Shown piece by piece: positions 1 through 12,309 of a stretch of 64,000 nucleotides of DNA. The stretch's first letter is position 1. Every line of letters begins with the position of its first letter. The stretch is from Glandiceps talaboti (taxonomy: Eukaryota > Hemichordata > Enteropneusta > Spengelidae): NCBI RefSeq assembly GCF_964340395.1, contig NC_135564.1:7329361-7393360 (forward strand), in the 5' to 3' direction. Both the position numbers and the translations under genes were made by a program. A model generated the notes under the pieces. That model saw only the letters and a list, made by a program, of their open reading frames with translations, did no database searches and was not told the DNA's origin.

Positions 1-2
1 GC

Positions 3-335
3 AATTACCGTTCACACGGAGACGCTAAAAATGTGTTTGAAAACGATTCGAAAGTCGACCGTTTTCATTCGACGAAGCAAGGCTATGTCAAAGGGCCAAA
101 ACTGAAAGAATTGAAAAAGGCGTCGTATAACGACCGAAAACAGTTTAAAAACGTAACCCCAGTGATAACATACTTAAGCTTGCTCCGAATCTTTGTGTTA
201 TTTTTGCATATGTTCAACACTACAGCATCGCTATCGATTTGTTCTGTCTTCCGTGTAAACAGTCAAAAACGTTTGTCGGTTTTTCGTGTAAATACACAAC
301 GTTCTAAAGCGAAAATAATACTATTTATTTTGTAG
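3..335 (+). other. open frame running in from the left edge, unassigned
   Basis: A frame is open from the window edge to a TAG at 333-335, about 110 codons. The first 50 or so residues are hydrophilic, lysine-rich and use varied codons with many CpGs, which looks coding. The second half is hydrophobic and low in information, more like non-coding DNA. It could be the end of a terminal exon of an upstream gene, or an exon ending at a weak donor near 162 (GTAACC). I recognise no domain. It is not an NPR ligand-binding lobe. Confidence 0.2.
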
Positions 336-599
336 CGTTTTTATTTGGCAACGTGGTCGTGCAAATGCAGTGGCTAAGATGGTTAAAAGAACAGTTTTCC
401 CCAAGTGATTTCTATACAAATATCTACACCAAGAAGTCAAATTTAACTTGTTGGTCGAATTTGTCGGAATATAGTTATTTCGACGCGGCGCATCTCGCTT
501 GTCAACACAGTCTTTTTTTTACACAAAAAACAGTACGCATTGGCATTTATAGACGATCACTGGACTTTAAATTCATTCGTTAGGTATCACTATCCGTGT

Positions 600-3500
600 A
601 ATTTGAACAGTTATAGAAATTAGTCGTATTTATTCAATTCGAAGTCATGAGTACCAATCCGCATGAGTTGCTTAGACAATATAAATAGTTCATTCGAGAT
701 ATATTTCTTTCCATTTAGATGGAACTAATAATTTAAAGCGGATACCTTGAAACTTGCCAAAGTCGAACCTCAATAAATGGTATCTTATATTAAAAACTCA
801 TACACTTGCAAGGAGAAGTTACGAAAATAATGCAACATGCAATATAATTGAAAAAAAATTCATTTTTCCATTCTGAACCTTGGAACGAGTCGTTCTTAAA
901 GATTGAATTACAAAACAGTATATTAAAAATTAAGGATCCAACATATTTCTTGGAATGAAAAATTTCCAATCTTTCTTTGTTTTATGGAATTTTCAAATGT
1001 TCACACATAAATAGCTGCCTTTACGAGGCTCCCTAAGTTTGTAGCCATTATGCTATGCTCGTGTAACACTAGTTTTCATGTCTATACGACATTTTGCGCG
1101 GAAAAAGATAAACAAAACAGTACACGATATAGTGAAACTATAATCTAACACAAACATCCTTTCCTTTAACTCTCATATGATTTGGTTTCTTTTATCCAAT
1201 TTGAACGGTTTTTATTAAATCAGCCAGGGAGCATATTGCTCGAGTACAATCTATCCCGTGTCATTTTAATGAGTTGCAGTCTTCTTAACATACAACAACA
1301 GTTATGGAATGTTGTAATTTCACGTTTCATTGAGCTATGTGACGAACGCGAGTGTGTCTTTAGTGTCTTCACAGGTAGACTATTAATTTGTGAGTGTGGG
1401 AATAATGATTGTAACATTTCGGGTAAACACGTACGGAATATTTGTCTTGCCATCTCAAGTATACCTAATTGCCTGTTCCTTTACTGAAACTTCCATTCCT
1501 TAATCTCAACACATATGGTGACGTCTACTTGAAAACTCGACCTCTGAAATGCAATAGAAGTTTGCTGATTATTGTTAATACAATCTAAATACGACTGGTA
1601 GTAGTTTCCTTCAAATTACAGATTGACCAAGACTGTTGCGAATTTATGAATTCTCCTTTTGTGTAGGGAATGTATGGTACGTAGGACAAATCAACAAACA
1701 CATGCATAACGCGGACGTTCTTAGGATACAGGCGAGGATATAAGTTCAATAGCCTCGTTCTAAATCCAAAACGTAATTTCCGGTTTGGATTCCCCAATCT
1801 AACTGTAAGCGACAGATAAGGAATGGTGAAAACTGAAAAGCCATGTCATCATTAGCCTGACTTTGATATTGTAGATTTTGTACGTTCACATATAGTTCTT
1901 ATCTCAGATGAAAAATCGCTTTAACTAGTCATTTTGTTACGATCTGATCGACTGAATGCAATGTTAAAGAGATCTCAAAATAGAAAAGACGTATGTTGCC
2001 ATGGGAATTCGCATTTAGCGAAATGCGAACATTTGAAGCACAATAAATCAAAATGGAAATTTAATGAGAGTCTCAATGTTACAATTTGCAGAAAGCAGAA
2101 GACACAGAAAAAAGACACCAATTCACTCAATAATTGATCAGGCCTCTTCTGTGAGAAGTCAACATCACACTCCATATAAAACTTTGCCATGCGTTCTGAG
2201 TATGTTTTAGCAGAATTACATATACATCGAAAGAGGTCAACAGTTTATTGGTCTGTCGTGACGTTTGATTTTCGCTTTTACGATATATTATTGATACGAC
2301 CGATGGTTTATATTGAATAACTTTTGAACTTTTAGCAATTCAAACAAAATGTCGACCTCCTTAATATTTTAAAGAAAACTAGAACTCACTGTCTTCCTTC
2401 CATGTAATCATTGTTTGCTAGAGAGCAAGATTTGCTTGTATCCCACATTGACTGATAAATACCTATGTTTAGCCCACAAGTGATGTGACTTATTCGTACT
2501 TTTATCCTCGGTTAAACCATTTGGGAATCTGTAGCTCAACTTTGATGTATTTTTCTTCCTTAATATTTCATAGTACGCTACGGGCAATTAAATAATCGAT
2601 AATAATTGTGCGCATCCCAAGATATGCAGACGACTGGGGTTAATTATTTTGCGTGACATAATGATCTCTGAGACAGATTGTTCCAGAAGGTATCTGCTGA
2701 TGTTGAAATATAATATTTGTTAATGAGGTCGTTAAGAACGTTGTGTGGAGAGATTTGTTTTTGTGTCACTCTTTTTGCAATCTGAATTGACAGCTGTAAC
2801 ACAACGCCATCGCTTTAAAGGTATACTTAAGCACTGTGTTATCGCCCGTGCAAGGTACGGAACAGTACACAAACATGTAATGTAAAGCACATAGATGAGG
2901 GGATAGGGCGCTTTTGCAATGGGCTCCGTCCATCCGTTCGCAGCCATATCGCTGACACGTAATGGCTGATTTCTTTTCAAACCTGACACAAAGATGAGAT
3001 ACTTAAAGGAGCTAATCGATATCGCCGTCCTCGTTTGCTACTATAGTCAGTTATTGTGCGTTATAGTTTATACTCGCCTAACCAAAATATAATGTTAATT
3101 TTAATAACCATCCTCAATAAATTAATGGAAAAGCTTTACCTGTCAGTGTATTGGAAATTTCGCTGATTTGAATAAGCTCAAAACTGGGCATTGCTTAGAT
3201 TCTCAATTATATGTACGACAATCAATACAAGTTAGCTCAACCGGGGATAACGAAACCCGTGTTGATGTCATGTAAACGCATCCATTAGAATCGTATCTCA
3301 ACGACATTTGAAAGGCTTTATGTTTCACAGAGCAGACATCGTTATGAATATTAACCATAGTGTATGTGGTAAAATATCCATTCACAAAATGGTAACCTAT
3401 TATCGTGATGGAATCTTTAACTCTGTGATGTTTTGCTACGAATTCAAACAACAACAGTAGGGACACGTATCCGTCAACATTAATCGTTAGAATAACAGCA

Positions 3501-3900
3501 CCTTAAATCGGGTCCTTTTCAAGAAAGCATTGATACCGAGCAATACTTTAACGGTTACCTTAGTAATTGTTTGGGTGCAATTGGCATTGAAACGTCACAA
3601 AAAAGCCAATCTCGCAAAGTGCAATAATTGTGTACATAACATTTCGGTCTAAACGATCACATATGCCCCATCTTGAATAGATATGATGGTGAATGTAATG
3701 GTACCACCTGCCGATGTGGAAGGTTGATTGATTGAACTATGACAAACAACCAGTAATGAGACTTTTAGGCATCCATTCAATGAAAAGTGTGGTCTCTAAG
3801 CCCAAAATGTTCAGACGGCAATTTTTCAACCATAGTTGTTACATTGAAAGTGCTCCTAGCCAAATTGGACAACATTTTAGGCGAAATTAGAAGTGTTGAC
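600..3900. other. non-coding stretch, nothing assigned
   Basis: AT-rich sequence with only short open frames in all six frames. No exon of the neighbouring receptor cyclase family, no RNA gene and no clear tandem repeat was seen. It may be intergenic or part of the long 5' intron of gene 1. Confidence 0.4.
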
Positions 3901-3918
3901 TGATTATAGTTTTAAAAG

Positions 3919-4218
3919 ATGCATTGGTGTGGTCAACAAAAACTACTATTGTGGGCAATGTCTTTCATTATATTCTTAACAAACCCAGTCATTGCACACC
4001 AAAGAAATTACAGTATCAGATCGACATTAAATTTTAACCTAACAACTTTTCCGAATTATTATTCAATAAAATTTATCAAATGTAAAACTTCTATTCTAAG
4101 TGTAGAAGTTTGGAGAATGTTTGATTATTCGACAGAATTCAAAACATACACACTAGTTTGCAATTTAAATAAACGAGATTGCCCTAATGCACAATTCTTA
4201 AATTTACTTATAAAGTAG
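3919..4218 (+). CDS. small putative secreted ORF (hypothetical)
   Basis: A 99-codon ATG-to-stop frame. Its N-terminus has a short polar start and a hydrophobic stretch (residues 8-24) ending in PVIA, which would fit a signal peptide cut before HQRNY. The rest has four cysteines and one Lys-Arg pair near the C-terminus. There is no recognised domain and no obvious splice context. It could be a chance frame in AT-rich DNA: the residues are rich in N, T, I, F and L, as AT-rich non-coding translation gives. Function unknown. Confidence 0.15.
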   Translation: MHWCGQQKLLLWAMSFIIFLTNPVIAHQRNYSIRSTLNFNLTTFPNYYSIKFIKCKTSILSVEVWRMFDYSTEFKTYTLVCNLNKRDCPNAQFLNLLIK

Positions 4219-4304
4219 TATAGTTTATTTCAACTAAAACGATAACAACAAAGAAGTTTAAGTAAATCGTCCGATTATGACTAATAAATGACCTCACTGT
4301 ATTT

Positions 4305-4808
4305 ATGCATATTTTACACCTGAGCATCGCAAAGAATATACAACTTCGGGTCGTGATTACCGCAGGGATTTCACGACGACAACAATTAGGTGTTTACGAG
4401 ACATTTGAGGTTTTATATGAGACAGTTAGTCTGTGTTATAAGTGTCGAGATTTATGCATTGTACTAATGGTTTATGCTATTAAAGGAAGACATGTCCTTG
4501 CCAACGAAAGGCATTACCAAATGGGTGACTACTTTCAATTTGTGTATATCTTTTCTTCGTCTGATATGCTGTATTCAATTATCAATTATCTCATGTTTGG
4601 TGACCATATATTGTTTGAAAAAAATACTATAGGTTTATATTTTCCCCTAATACAACACATAAGTTACACCACCCAGTTTCGATACATAAGAAATGTTTTT
4701 GAAACCCTGTTTGTCAACTTATCAAACTCAGGACAAGTGGAATCAATGGAAAGGTCAGAAAACGGTTGTTGTTTGCTGAGATGTGTCTATATAGTGGTGA
4801 CTTCTTAA
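4305..4808 (+). CDS. 167-codon open frame (hypothetical)
   Basis: The longest uninterrupted ATG frame of the first 7 kb. It starts 87 bp after the stop of the small secreted-like frame at 3919-4218, in the same strand. The translation has several cysteines and hydrophobic patches but no family motif I know. A frame of this length is unusual by chance in DNA this AT-rich, so it may be an exon, a relic of a mobile element, or luck. No function is proposed. Confidence 0.15.
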   Translation: MHILHLSIAKNIQLRVVITAGISRRQQLGVYETFEVLYETVSLCYKCRDLCIVLMVYAIKGRHVLANERHYQMGDYFQFVYIFSSSDMLYSIINYLMFGDHILFEKNTIGLYFPLIQHISYTTQFRYIRNVFETLFVNLSNSGQVESMERSENGCCLLRCVYIVVTS

Positions 4809-6900
4809 GCAATGTCTGTGTATATTCAAACCAGTATATATACCTGAAACAAAATGCTGTCAGGCACAAGTACATTCTTACCCATGTTGCTATATTTTAT
4901 CGTCTTGTTTGACGAAAAGTTTACTAGTGTTGCTACATTTTATCGTATGGCTCGACGATAGTTTTTAACATTTCCACTTTCATTATCATGTGGCTTGGCA
5001 TACAATTATTATAGCGTTACTGCATTGTCGTTCAACTTAATCCTTCCAATTGGCATGTTGTTTGTAATTTTGGAATAGTAGCGAAGTATAAGTATGAACT
5101 TTGCTAAGTCAAATGATAACATAAAGAACTTATAGTAAGATTTTTGACAACGCTCTGTTCAAGTTTACTGGTCTCAAATTTAGGTGACTATTAAAATGAA
5201 AACTGCTCTCTTCTTACCAACCTGTTCTCATATTCCATATGCATTGTAACGATGGGGGTGGGGGACTTTGAATAATTATTTTAATTGCTGCGTCTGGACA
5301 ACTGACTTTCTATCAACAGACACATAAAGAATGCGTTCTCGTGCTGTGCTGTTATATAAATACACCCGCAATGTTAGTTTGTCTGTGGAAGTTGTCCCGC
5401 TAATACGCCCGTCTCACGAGCTTTCATTGATTCTGATGACTACGGCATACTTCACCTTATTTCAGGATTCATTCAATTCTGATACATTTGTCCAAACGTC
5501 GTCTTTATTTAGTAATATTTACAATCCGCCTCAGAAGAAGCCGCCTGTACAGAGTTAGAACCAAAAGAATGCATTATCAAACTGTGCGTACAATATTTTT
5601 TTACACTGAGGGAAATACAGACTCGCTGGTATCACGCATTCTAACAGTTGGCGTCTAGAGAAAACAGCGGTTTAAATGTAAATCTGATGGACTAGGAATA
5701 TGAGACGGCTGTGATTTTTTCATGCATAAAAATGTTAGTCGATCAGGACAGAGAGATTAGGCGGTCCCGCTGCTTGAGTGAATAGTATTTCTTCTTTATA
5801 CCGCCACTGATTCAATGGATTGTAATGGATTTCATTGAAATCGATATAAACATATTCAAATCTACAGACACAAGACATATATTCGCCAAGGAAATGTAGA
5901 AATAATTGTGACCATTCTTCAAATTGCATTTATCGGAATTAGTTTTTATTGATATCTTAGCGAAAATGAAAGTACGTCTGAAAGTGCATGGGGACAAAAG
6001 CAATTTCTTTTATCGACGGTGCACATTAAGAAGAATCGGTAGAAAATGAAGTGGTGGTGTGAGTGGTATTGATTGATATTTGCTAAATAGAAAAAAAGTG
6101 TATGAAATGTTTCATTGGTTATTTTATTTGTAAGAAAAGATCTGCGTACGATTCTAGTTAATGTTGCCATGGTTTCAATTATTTCGCATAATACCAACTA
6201 GACATTCGGTATGATATTGTCCGTTAATCAATACTATTCGTATTGACTTATTCTACAGGAACATGAAAATGGACATTGTACTACTTGTGGACATGTGCAA
6301 TGTCTAAGTATTGGTATTTTAAAACTAATCATTGAACTTATTGTTCGTTGTCTGATCGCAAAAGTAAGACCTCAATTACAGAGAGTGCAGGTTTGAATTT
6401 CATAATCTGAATCCTTTGAAATTTCAATTACTTCGTACCATATGTACAACCATGTGATCATATCCTCCACCTAGTGTTTTTCGGTTCGTACGTTCCTACA
6501 AAATGAAGAGCTTTTAGAGCACATAACCAATATGTTTCCAAAAAAAGTAATAACAGGTTAGGGATATAATGAAAAACGGTTTTAATAAGAGGTAGTTTTA
6601 ACATATACAAAACTTAATAGAAAACGTTTATTGTTTTTTTACCGATAATAAAAAACACAAGTCGAGACAATATTGACAGTAATTTCACATGAAATGCAAT
6701 ATCAAAGGGCTATTTGACGTGTATCATCTGCACATTCCGGAAGTCATAAACGTTCAGCTATGGTAATCGTGGTAAATCTAAAACAAATGTTTCAATCATT
6801 TTATCCAATTTGGTTTCATATCACCATATTGACCTTCAAATTTTAGTTGGAATGTTTTAATAATACTATGATAAGCTGTATAGCCGATTTTTCGGTTCCA
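4809..6900. other. non-coding stretch, nothing assigned
   Basis: AT-rich, only short frames, no convincing exon, RNA gene or repeat array recognised. Confidence 0.4.
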
Positions 6901-6905
6901 AGATG

Positions 6906-6906
<1 letters not shown>

Positions 6907-6936
<30 letters not shown>

Positions 6937-7960
6937 TAATTCTTAAAGAACGCACTACACATACGTCTCAGTGCATTGTACACAACAAAGTAAAAAAAAA
7001 ACACAAAAAAACAACATAATTAATGTTCATGAAACAAAGGGAATTAAAATGCAGTCAATACTGATAAAAAAGAGATCGAGGTAAGAACATATCAAAAATA
7101 GTCTAAGAGCAAAAAAAAAATTAAAACAGAAATTCATGTCCAATTACGAATGAGGTCGAATATTAAAAGCCTTGGGAAAATATCATGAATGTACCTGTAA
7201 AATATGAGTTTAACAGAAATATTGCACAAAAAGATGCGTCTTCAAATGGCGTTTGAAACAATCAACCGTTTCGGCGGTGCGAATTTCTAGGGGCAAAAGG
7301 TTCCACAAAGCAGGAGCGCAGACAGAAAAAGCTCTTTGGCCATACATTCTATTGAATTTGCCTCTTGGTGGTACTAAGCGTAATGTATTCAATGATCGAA
7401 GATCTCTAGCTGGGACATACAACTCAATTAAATCTTTCAGATACAATGGTGCGATTCCGTGTACAATTTTATACGTAAGTAACAAGACTTTGAATTTGAT
7501 CCGTGCATCAATTGGCAGCCAATGTAAATCAACTAGGATGGGGGTAATGTGATCAAATTTGCGAGTGCGACTGACAAGGCGAGCGGCTGCATTTTGGATG
7601 GATTGAATGCGAGCAAGCTGGTCTTTCGAGATACCATGCAGGAGACTGTTACAGTAGTCTAGCCTAGATGTTACGAATGCATGGATTAATTTTTCTGTTG
7701 TTGCCTTATCTAATAATCTGCGAATCTTGCCAATTCTAGAAAGCGCGAAAAAGCCATTCCTACATATCTGACTGATATGGTTGGACATAAAACCATCGCT
7801 ACTTAGAGTAACACCCAAATTCCGAACGGAAACAGATGGAGTGATATTGAGGTCACCAACTCGCAGACTGGCTAGTTCTATAGCATTTGATTTCAAACGT
7901 GACGAAAATTGGACGACCTCATTGCGCGAGATGATGCCTCTTATGTTGTTAGATTTAGTC
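6907..7960 (-). mobile_element. 5'-truncated CR1/L2-like non-LTR retrotransposon
   Basis: The minus strand carries the C-terminal part of a retrotransposon ORF2 and its 3' region, ending in an (AAT)n microsatellite tail at 6907-6936 (ATT repeats on the + strand). This is the usual 3' end of CR1/L2-type elements. The endonuclease and the catalytic reverse transcriptase motifs are absent: coding similarity fades above about 7950, so the copy is 5'-truncated. It is inserted in the region upstream of the first visible exon of gene 1, opposite in orientation to that gene. Confidence 0.75.
7210..7896 (-). pseudogene. C-terminal reverse transcriptase/ORF2 fragment
   Basis: An uninterrupted 228-codon frame with the typical order of blocks after the reverse transcriptase palm in CR1/L2-like elements: VRNLGVTLSSDG, FVTSRLDYCNSLL, IQNAAARLVSRT, DLHWLPIDARIKFK, LRSLNTLRLVPP and PALWNLLPLEIR, ending in a basic FKRHLKTHLF tail. 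The absence of stops suggests a fairly young insertion. The frame continues upstream for about 15 residues (VVQFSSRLKSNA) before homology is lost, so the ATG is internal and the protein cannot be functional by itself. Confidence 0.75.
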
Positions 7961-7984
7961 TTGTTTTGTCTTTATTACGTTTGA

Positions 7985-10735
7985 AATAACATTTTCATCA
8001 GGACATTATGGAAACAGATGTTGATCTCTTTGATTATGAGTGATTTTGTAGAACGAAGACTTAACGCCATCAATGACAGACTGATTTTACGGGTGAATCC
8101 AGGGTACCGTCAGGTGACAATCATCCCCCTGAGTAGCGCGTGCAAACCCCTCAGTGCGTACACAAAACATAGCATTCTATATAGAGACGCGCAATGCATC
8201 TTGGAACCGGCAACAGGTCTATTGGTATTATAACATGGGATACGTATTTCGATTTATGATAAGTCCATCATAGTCAGTACTATCCAATCAGCATATTAAT
8301 ATGATTCAATGCGAACTTACCAGGTGGTGTTTTATTACGTGCGTAAACGGGCCTGTAGGGAAAAGGCGTTTTTTATGACAAATACACCCCTAACCCAAAA
8401 AGGCACAGACAAATATGCATTTGAAATCTGAAGGAGGCAACACTACATTCAGATTGTTCTAGTGACAGACATCACGGCACCACATTCCTCTTTCAGACAC
8501 ATATAACCAACCTGTAATGTGACATTAATATGGTATAGTGGAATATTTCTTTCAGTTGCTATAGAAACCATATGACCTTTTCATACTTACCCCCTAATTT
8601 TGTACACTCTGCAAATTGAGCTTCCTCTTGACAAAATGTCAAAGATTTATTTTCAACCCTATTCATGCCATGCGAATTTTTTTCCAAGCGGCAAATGATA
8701 TTATTGATCACACCGAAAGAATTTATCAGGAACGTCAACACATTAAATTGACTAGAATTGTATTCTTATTTTTCTGTCATATGTAATACATTTGCACACA
8801 CCTTTGTTTTCGGAAGGCTACAACATCCTTGTCATAATGTATTAAAACATTTCTACGGTGAGTGTTTTCTGAGTCATATACCCGGCAGCTAAATGTAGAC
8901 AACTGATTATACGTCTTCATTGTGTACACTGAATAAAAAGTTGTGTACATCGATATTTTCCTTTCTAAACCCAGCTGTCTTGTTGTAGGTAAATCTTTAC
9001 ATGCATTACTAGATACTACTGGTTGATACAGTAAAGTGAGAATAAATATGCACCTTACTAAACATTAAACCTGAAACGCAACACAAATAATATCCTCGAG
9101 GTCATGATCCGCCGTCTACGTAATGTAGAGAGATTACTAGTATGGACGTAATGTAGCATACGCTTCGGAAATGAAAATCTTAAACTTGTGCTATTAATTT
9201 GTTCAAGGCAATCCAAAAACAACCAAAATCAGGGTCATTGTACATATATTTGAAGAGGTTAAAATGATATCAAATCTGGCCGCCGAATACTGTCGGCTAT
9301 TTTACAGTCAGTGCTTCATTTCCACTAATTGTGGCTATAGAATTCAACAATTTAATCATAACTGTGAAACTGTATTTTGATTTCACAATGTTATAATACC
9401 ACAATAAATGTTTACCCCATAAAAATAGGTCCGAAAAATGCTCGTTTTTAACGCTATGTTGGTACATTAAAAATGTGTGAGTTGTAATGATCTAGATTTA
9501 TACATTTTATAGCTTCATAATGGACACATAAATATTTGTGTACGTGTCTTCCTCTATATGCACATCTACAGTACAGGGCTTCGAGATTCTAGTAAAATTT
9601 TATTCTTCTTATCCGACTTAATAATATATAAGCCTACTGTTATCGATTCTGTGTTTATACTACCCAGATGATATGTCACAGATAAGGTTTGGCAAACGAT
9701 TAAGGCTGCTATTTATGGTGATACCTTAATAACGTAAGATGTGCAAAACACGATTTTAAGATAGTAGATATATAGACGAACATCGAGTGGTCACAGTGTT
9801 ACACTTTCTCATGTCACACAGAAAAATGATAGTGTCCGTAACGGTGGTACAGTAGTATGCAGCAGACACAGTAAGATCGTATGTCAGAGAACTTTTAGAT
9901 ACGTATACCTATACCTATAATGCATATGAGAAATGGAATTTAGTACATGGGCCCTTGAACATGAGATGTGTTGATCTGTAGTGTCCGTAACGTGTACGTA
10001 ACACGTAGTGTTCGAAATGCATAGTACATGAGTACGCATTGATCTCGTCATACTGAAGAGTAAAATAAATTATGAATGATTAGCTTAGTTTTAAAACTAT
10101 CTGTTAAGATTATTATTAATTTAAACCTGTTATGATCAGCTTTCAATTTCTGCTTCTCTCCTCCCAACGCAACGTAAGTGAAACATTGAGTGTGCAACAA
10201 CCATGTGTATAACTCTATGGGGAAATTTAAGACTGACAATGTCATTGAAAACAAGCTTGTGAACCACTTAATTTATTTCATTTATTTCAAATGAATAAGC
10301 TTATATATTGTAACGTTTGAAGAGATTTTAAGAACTCTTATTTTTCAAGAGAATTAGTCTCCGACGGTATTATACCTTGAAGAGCTCTGAATCTAAGAAA
10401 AGCCACTCTTATGAATATTGATGTGGCCAATACAATACACAGTATCTGTGTGCGTCTGAGAATTCCCAACCTTGAACAGTGAAAGTAAAACAACATCCCC
10501 CGTTTCTCATTAAATATTTAAAATACAATCTTCGAATTATTTATAATGAATAGTCAATATCCAGGATTTCTTCAGCAAATACTACTGTAATTGAAAGTAA
10601 ATTTTCCAGATAAACCTAAGTTTCGTTTTCTATGTCGTGTCGTTTTATGACTCTGGTAAATATTTATTCTGCCTTCAAACAGTGCATGTCGTCAGACATC
10701 AAGGACAAGCTATAGGTAAAAGTTCCAGAGGTGAG
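7985..10735. other. non-coding stretch, nothing assigned
   Basis: No exon or element recognised. Short inverted words such as CGTGT-ACGTA-ACACG near 9993-10008 and repeated GTGTCCGTAACG words at about 9832 and 9982 suggest minor local duplication only. Confidence 0.35.
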
Positions 10736-10738
10736 AGT

Positions 10739-10883
10739 GTCAAATTAGAACTAGACGTACGTAACTGATTTAAAAAACCAAAAAAAAACCAGTTAAATGT
10801 GCGTTCAGTCAAATTAGAACTAGACCTACGTAACTGATTTAAAAACAAACAAACAAACAAACAAACAGGTAAATGTGGCTTCA
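10739..10883. repeat. two-copy tandem duplication, about 69-76 bp unit
   Basis: Unit 1 (10739-10807) and unit 2 (10808-10883) both start GTCAAATTAGAACTAGAC and share TACGTAACTGATTTAAAAA and a TAAATGTG...TTCAGTC end. They differ in a central A-rich patch: an (AAAC)n run has expanded in unit 2 (about 10845-10867). Near identity outside that patch implies a recent slippage duplication. Confidence 0.85.
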
Positions 10884-11617
10884 GTCAATTGTTGTTGAAA
10901 ATAAAACACACTTCTATTGTAAGACTGGCACTATGAGATATCTGTATTCAACAAACCTAACCATACAGATTACATCGGCGTATGGATGAGTGTATTTGCT
11001 TTAGTTATATTCTCCCATTATCTTGGTAAAACATTCAAACGTAATAACATTCCTTACGGGAAACTGTAGACAATTCCATTTAGGAATATGATTATGAATT
11101 CACAACCTGTAACATCACGGTTAAATCTCGGTTGAGTCTAATTATATTGTTACCATGAGGATTTCCAATCTGTATGGCAAGTTCATCCAAGCGATATGAC
11201 GTTTTATCCCATGTTATAATCAAACCTGAACAAATATCCTACTCTTGGGTTTTCTACAATAGGCTTGTAAGCTCTAAAGTTTTACTAAGGAATAAAAGAG
11301 CTAGCAGTACTGTAACAGTTGTGTGAGTAGATGTCACCGGTGATTTTGCTAACCAGTTTTACAGCTATCCAAGTTCATATATTCACCGTATGTAACTGTA
11401 CAATAAGACCTTAGATATATGGCATTAAAGAATGGAATGTATCATGTTTTCTGCTAGTAGCACAGATGCCGTCTAAAATTGTATATCGTCGATAACAAAC
11501 ACTCATAGAAGTATACCTATATTTGTAGACACTGGTAATAAATTTCGACTGAACCTTTCAATGTACATGTATTGTAACTATAAAGACTTTCAAAAATCCT
11601 AGTCAACATTTGTCAAG

Positions 11618-12107
11618 TATAGACAATTTATAATTTATTCGTTTGTGAATAGTAGTACAGGACAAACACATAAATCTAAAACTGAAGAGGGGTGCTGAAA
11701 AATAAACAAATCTGTTCGCCGTCGACGTCGGTAAAAATACTTGATGTCCAACGTTTTGGCCACACACAGATGACCTTCTTCAGTGATTCTAAAAAAGAAC
11801 AAAATCACATTAGACAGACGTACTTGTGTACTTTTCAAGCCCATTACCCTTTTATCTAGAGTTCATGCCTCATATCTGGCGCTTCAGTTTTGTAGTTGGA
11901 CTGATGGTAGCTTTTACTAGGAACTCATAAAACGCCATTGTTAGCACTTATTATTATTAGACGTACAACTTTATTTGCAGATTCTGATAAGAGAAGTTGA
12001 CATTACAGTTGAACTCAATGTAAGTTAAAAACATTGTGATCCTACGGACCTTGTACAGTATAGACAATTTGGAATTTATTTCTCTGTATATAGTACAAGA
12101 CAAACAA
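11618..12107. repeat. two diverged copies of a ~50 bp end sequence flanking a Penelope-like patch
   Basis: Sequence at 11618-11668 and 12059-12107 shares TATAGACAATTT, then AATTTATT, then a TAGTACA-GACAAAC block in the same order and orientation. Between them lies the hammerhead-like motif at 11741-11789. Direct end repeats around such a motif would fit the long-repeat layout of Penelope-like retroelements, but no reverse transcriptase or GIY-YIG coding is seen, so this is inference. Confidence 0.3.
11741..11789 (-). ncRNA. hammerhead-like ribozyme relic (candidate)
   Basis: On the minus strand, CTGAAGA (11777-11783) is followed by a short stem-loop (GGTC paired to GGCC), then AAAA, then a stem III of ACGT/ACAT closed by a TGG loop, then C. 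This is the order CUGANGA, stem II, GAAA, stem III, cleavage C of a minimal type I hammerhead. Two faults argue that it is dead or only hammerhead-like: the core G12 position is A, and an extra A precedes stem II. Hammerheads with tiny stem III are known from Penelope-like elements. Confidence 0.3.
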
Positions 12108-12309
12108 CGCCAGACTTTTTCATTACTGTTCGTAAAAGCGTGAGAATTCCATTAGTCAACAAGCGAGATGAAACTATTAGTGGTGCCATAAAGTGTCCAG
12201 CATCAATTACTTGACTCTTGTTCTTGTAATTAGGTGACATTTTACCTAACATCACGGCTGTAAGATTTACAACAATGAGAATTGATTCAATACGTGACTT
12301 CACTTAAAT

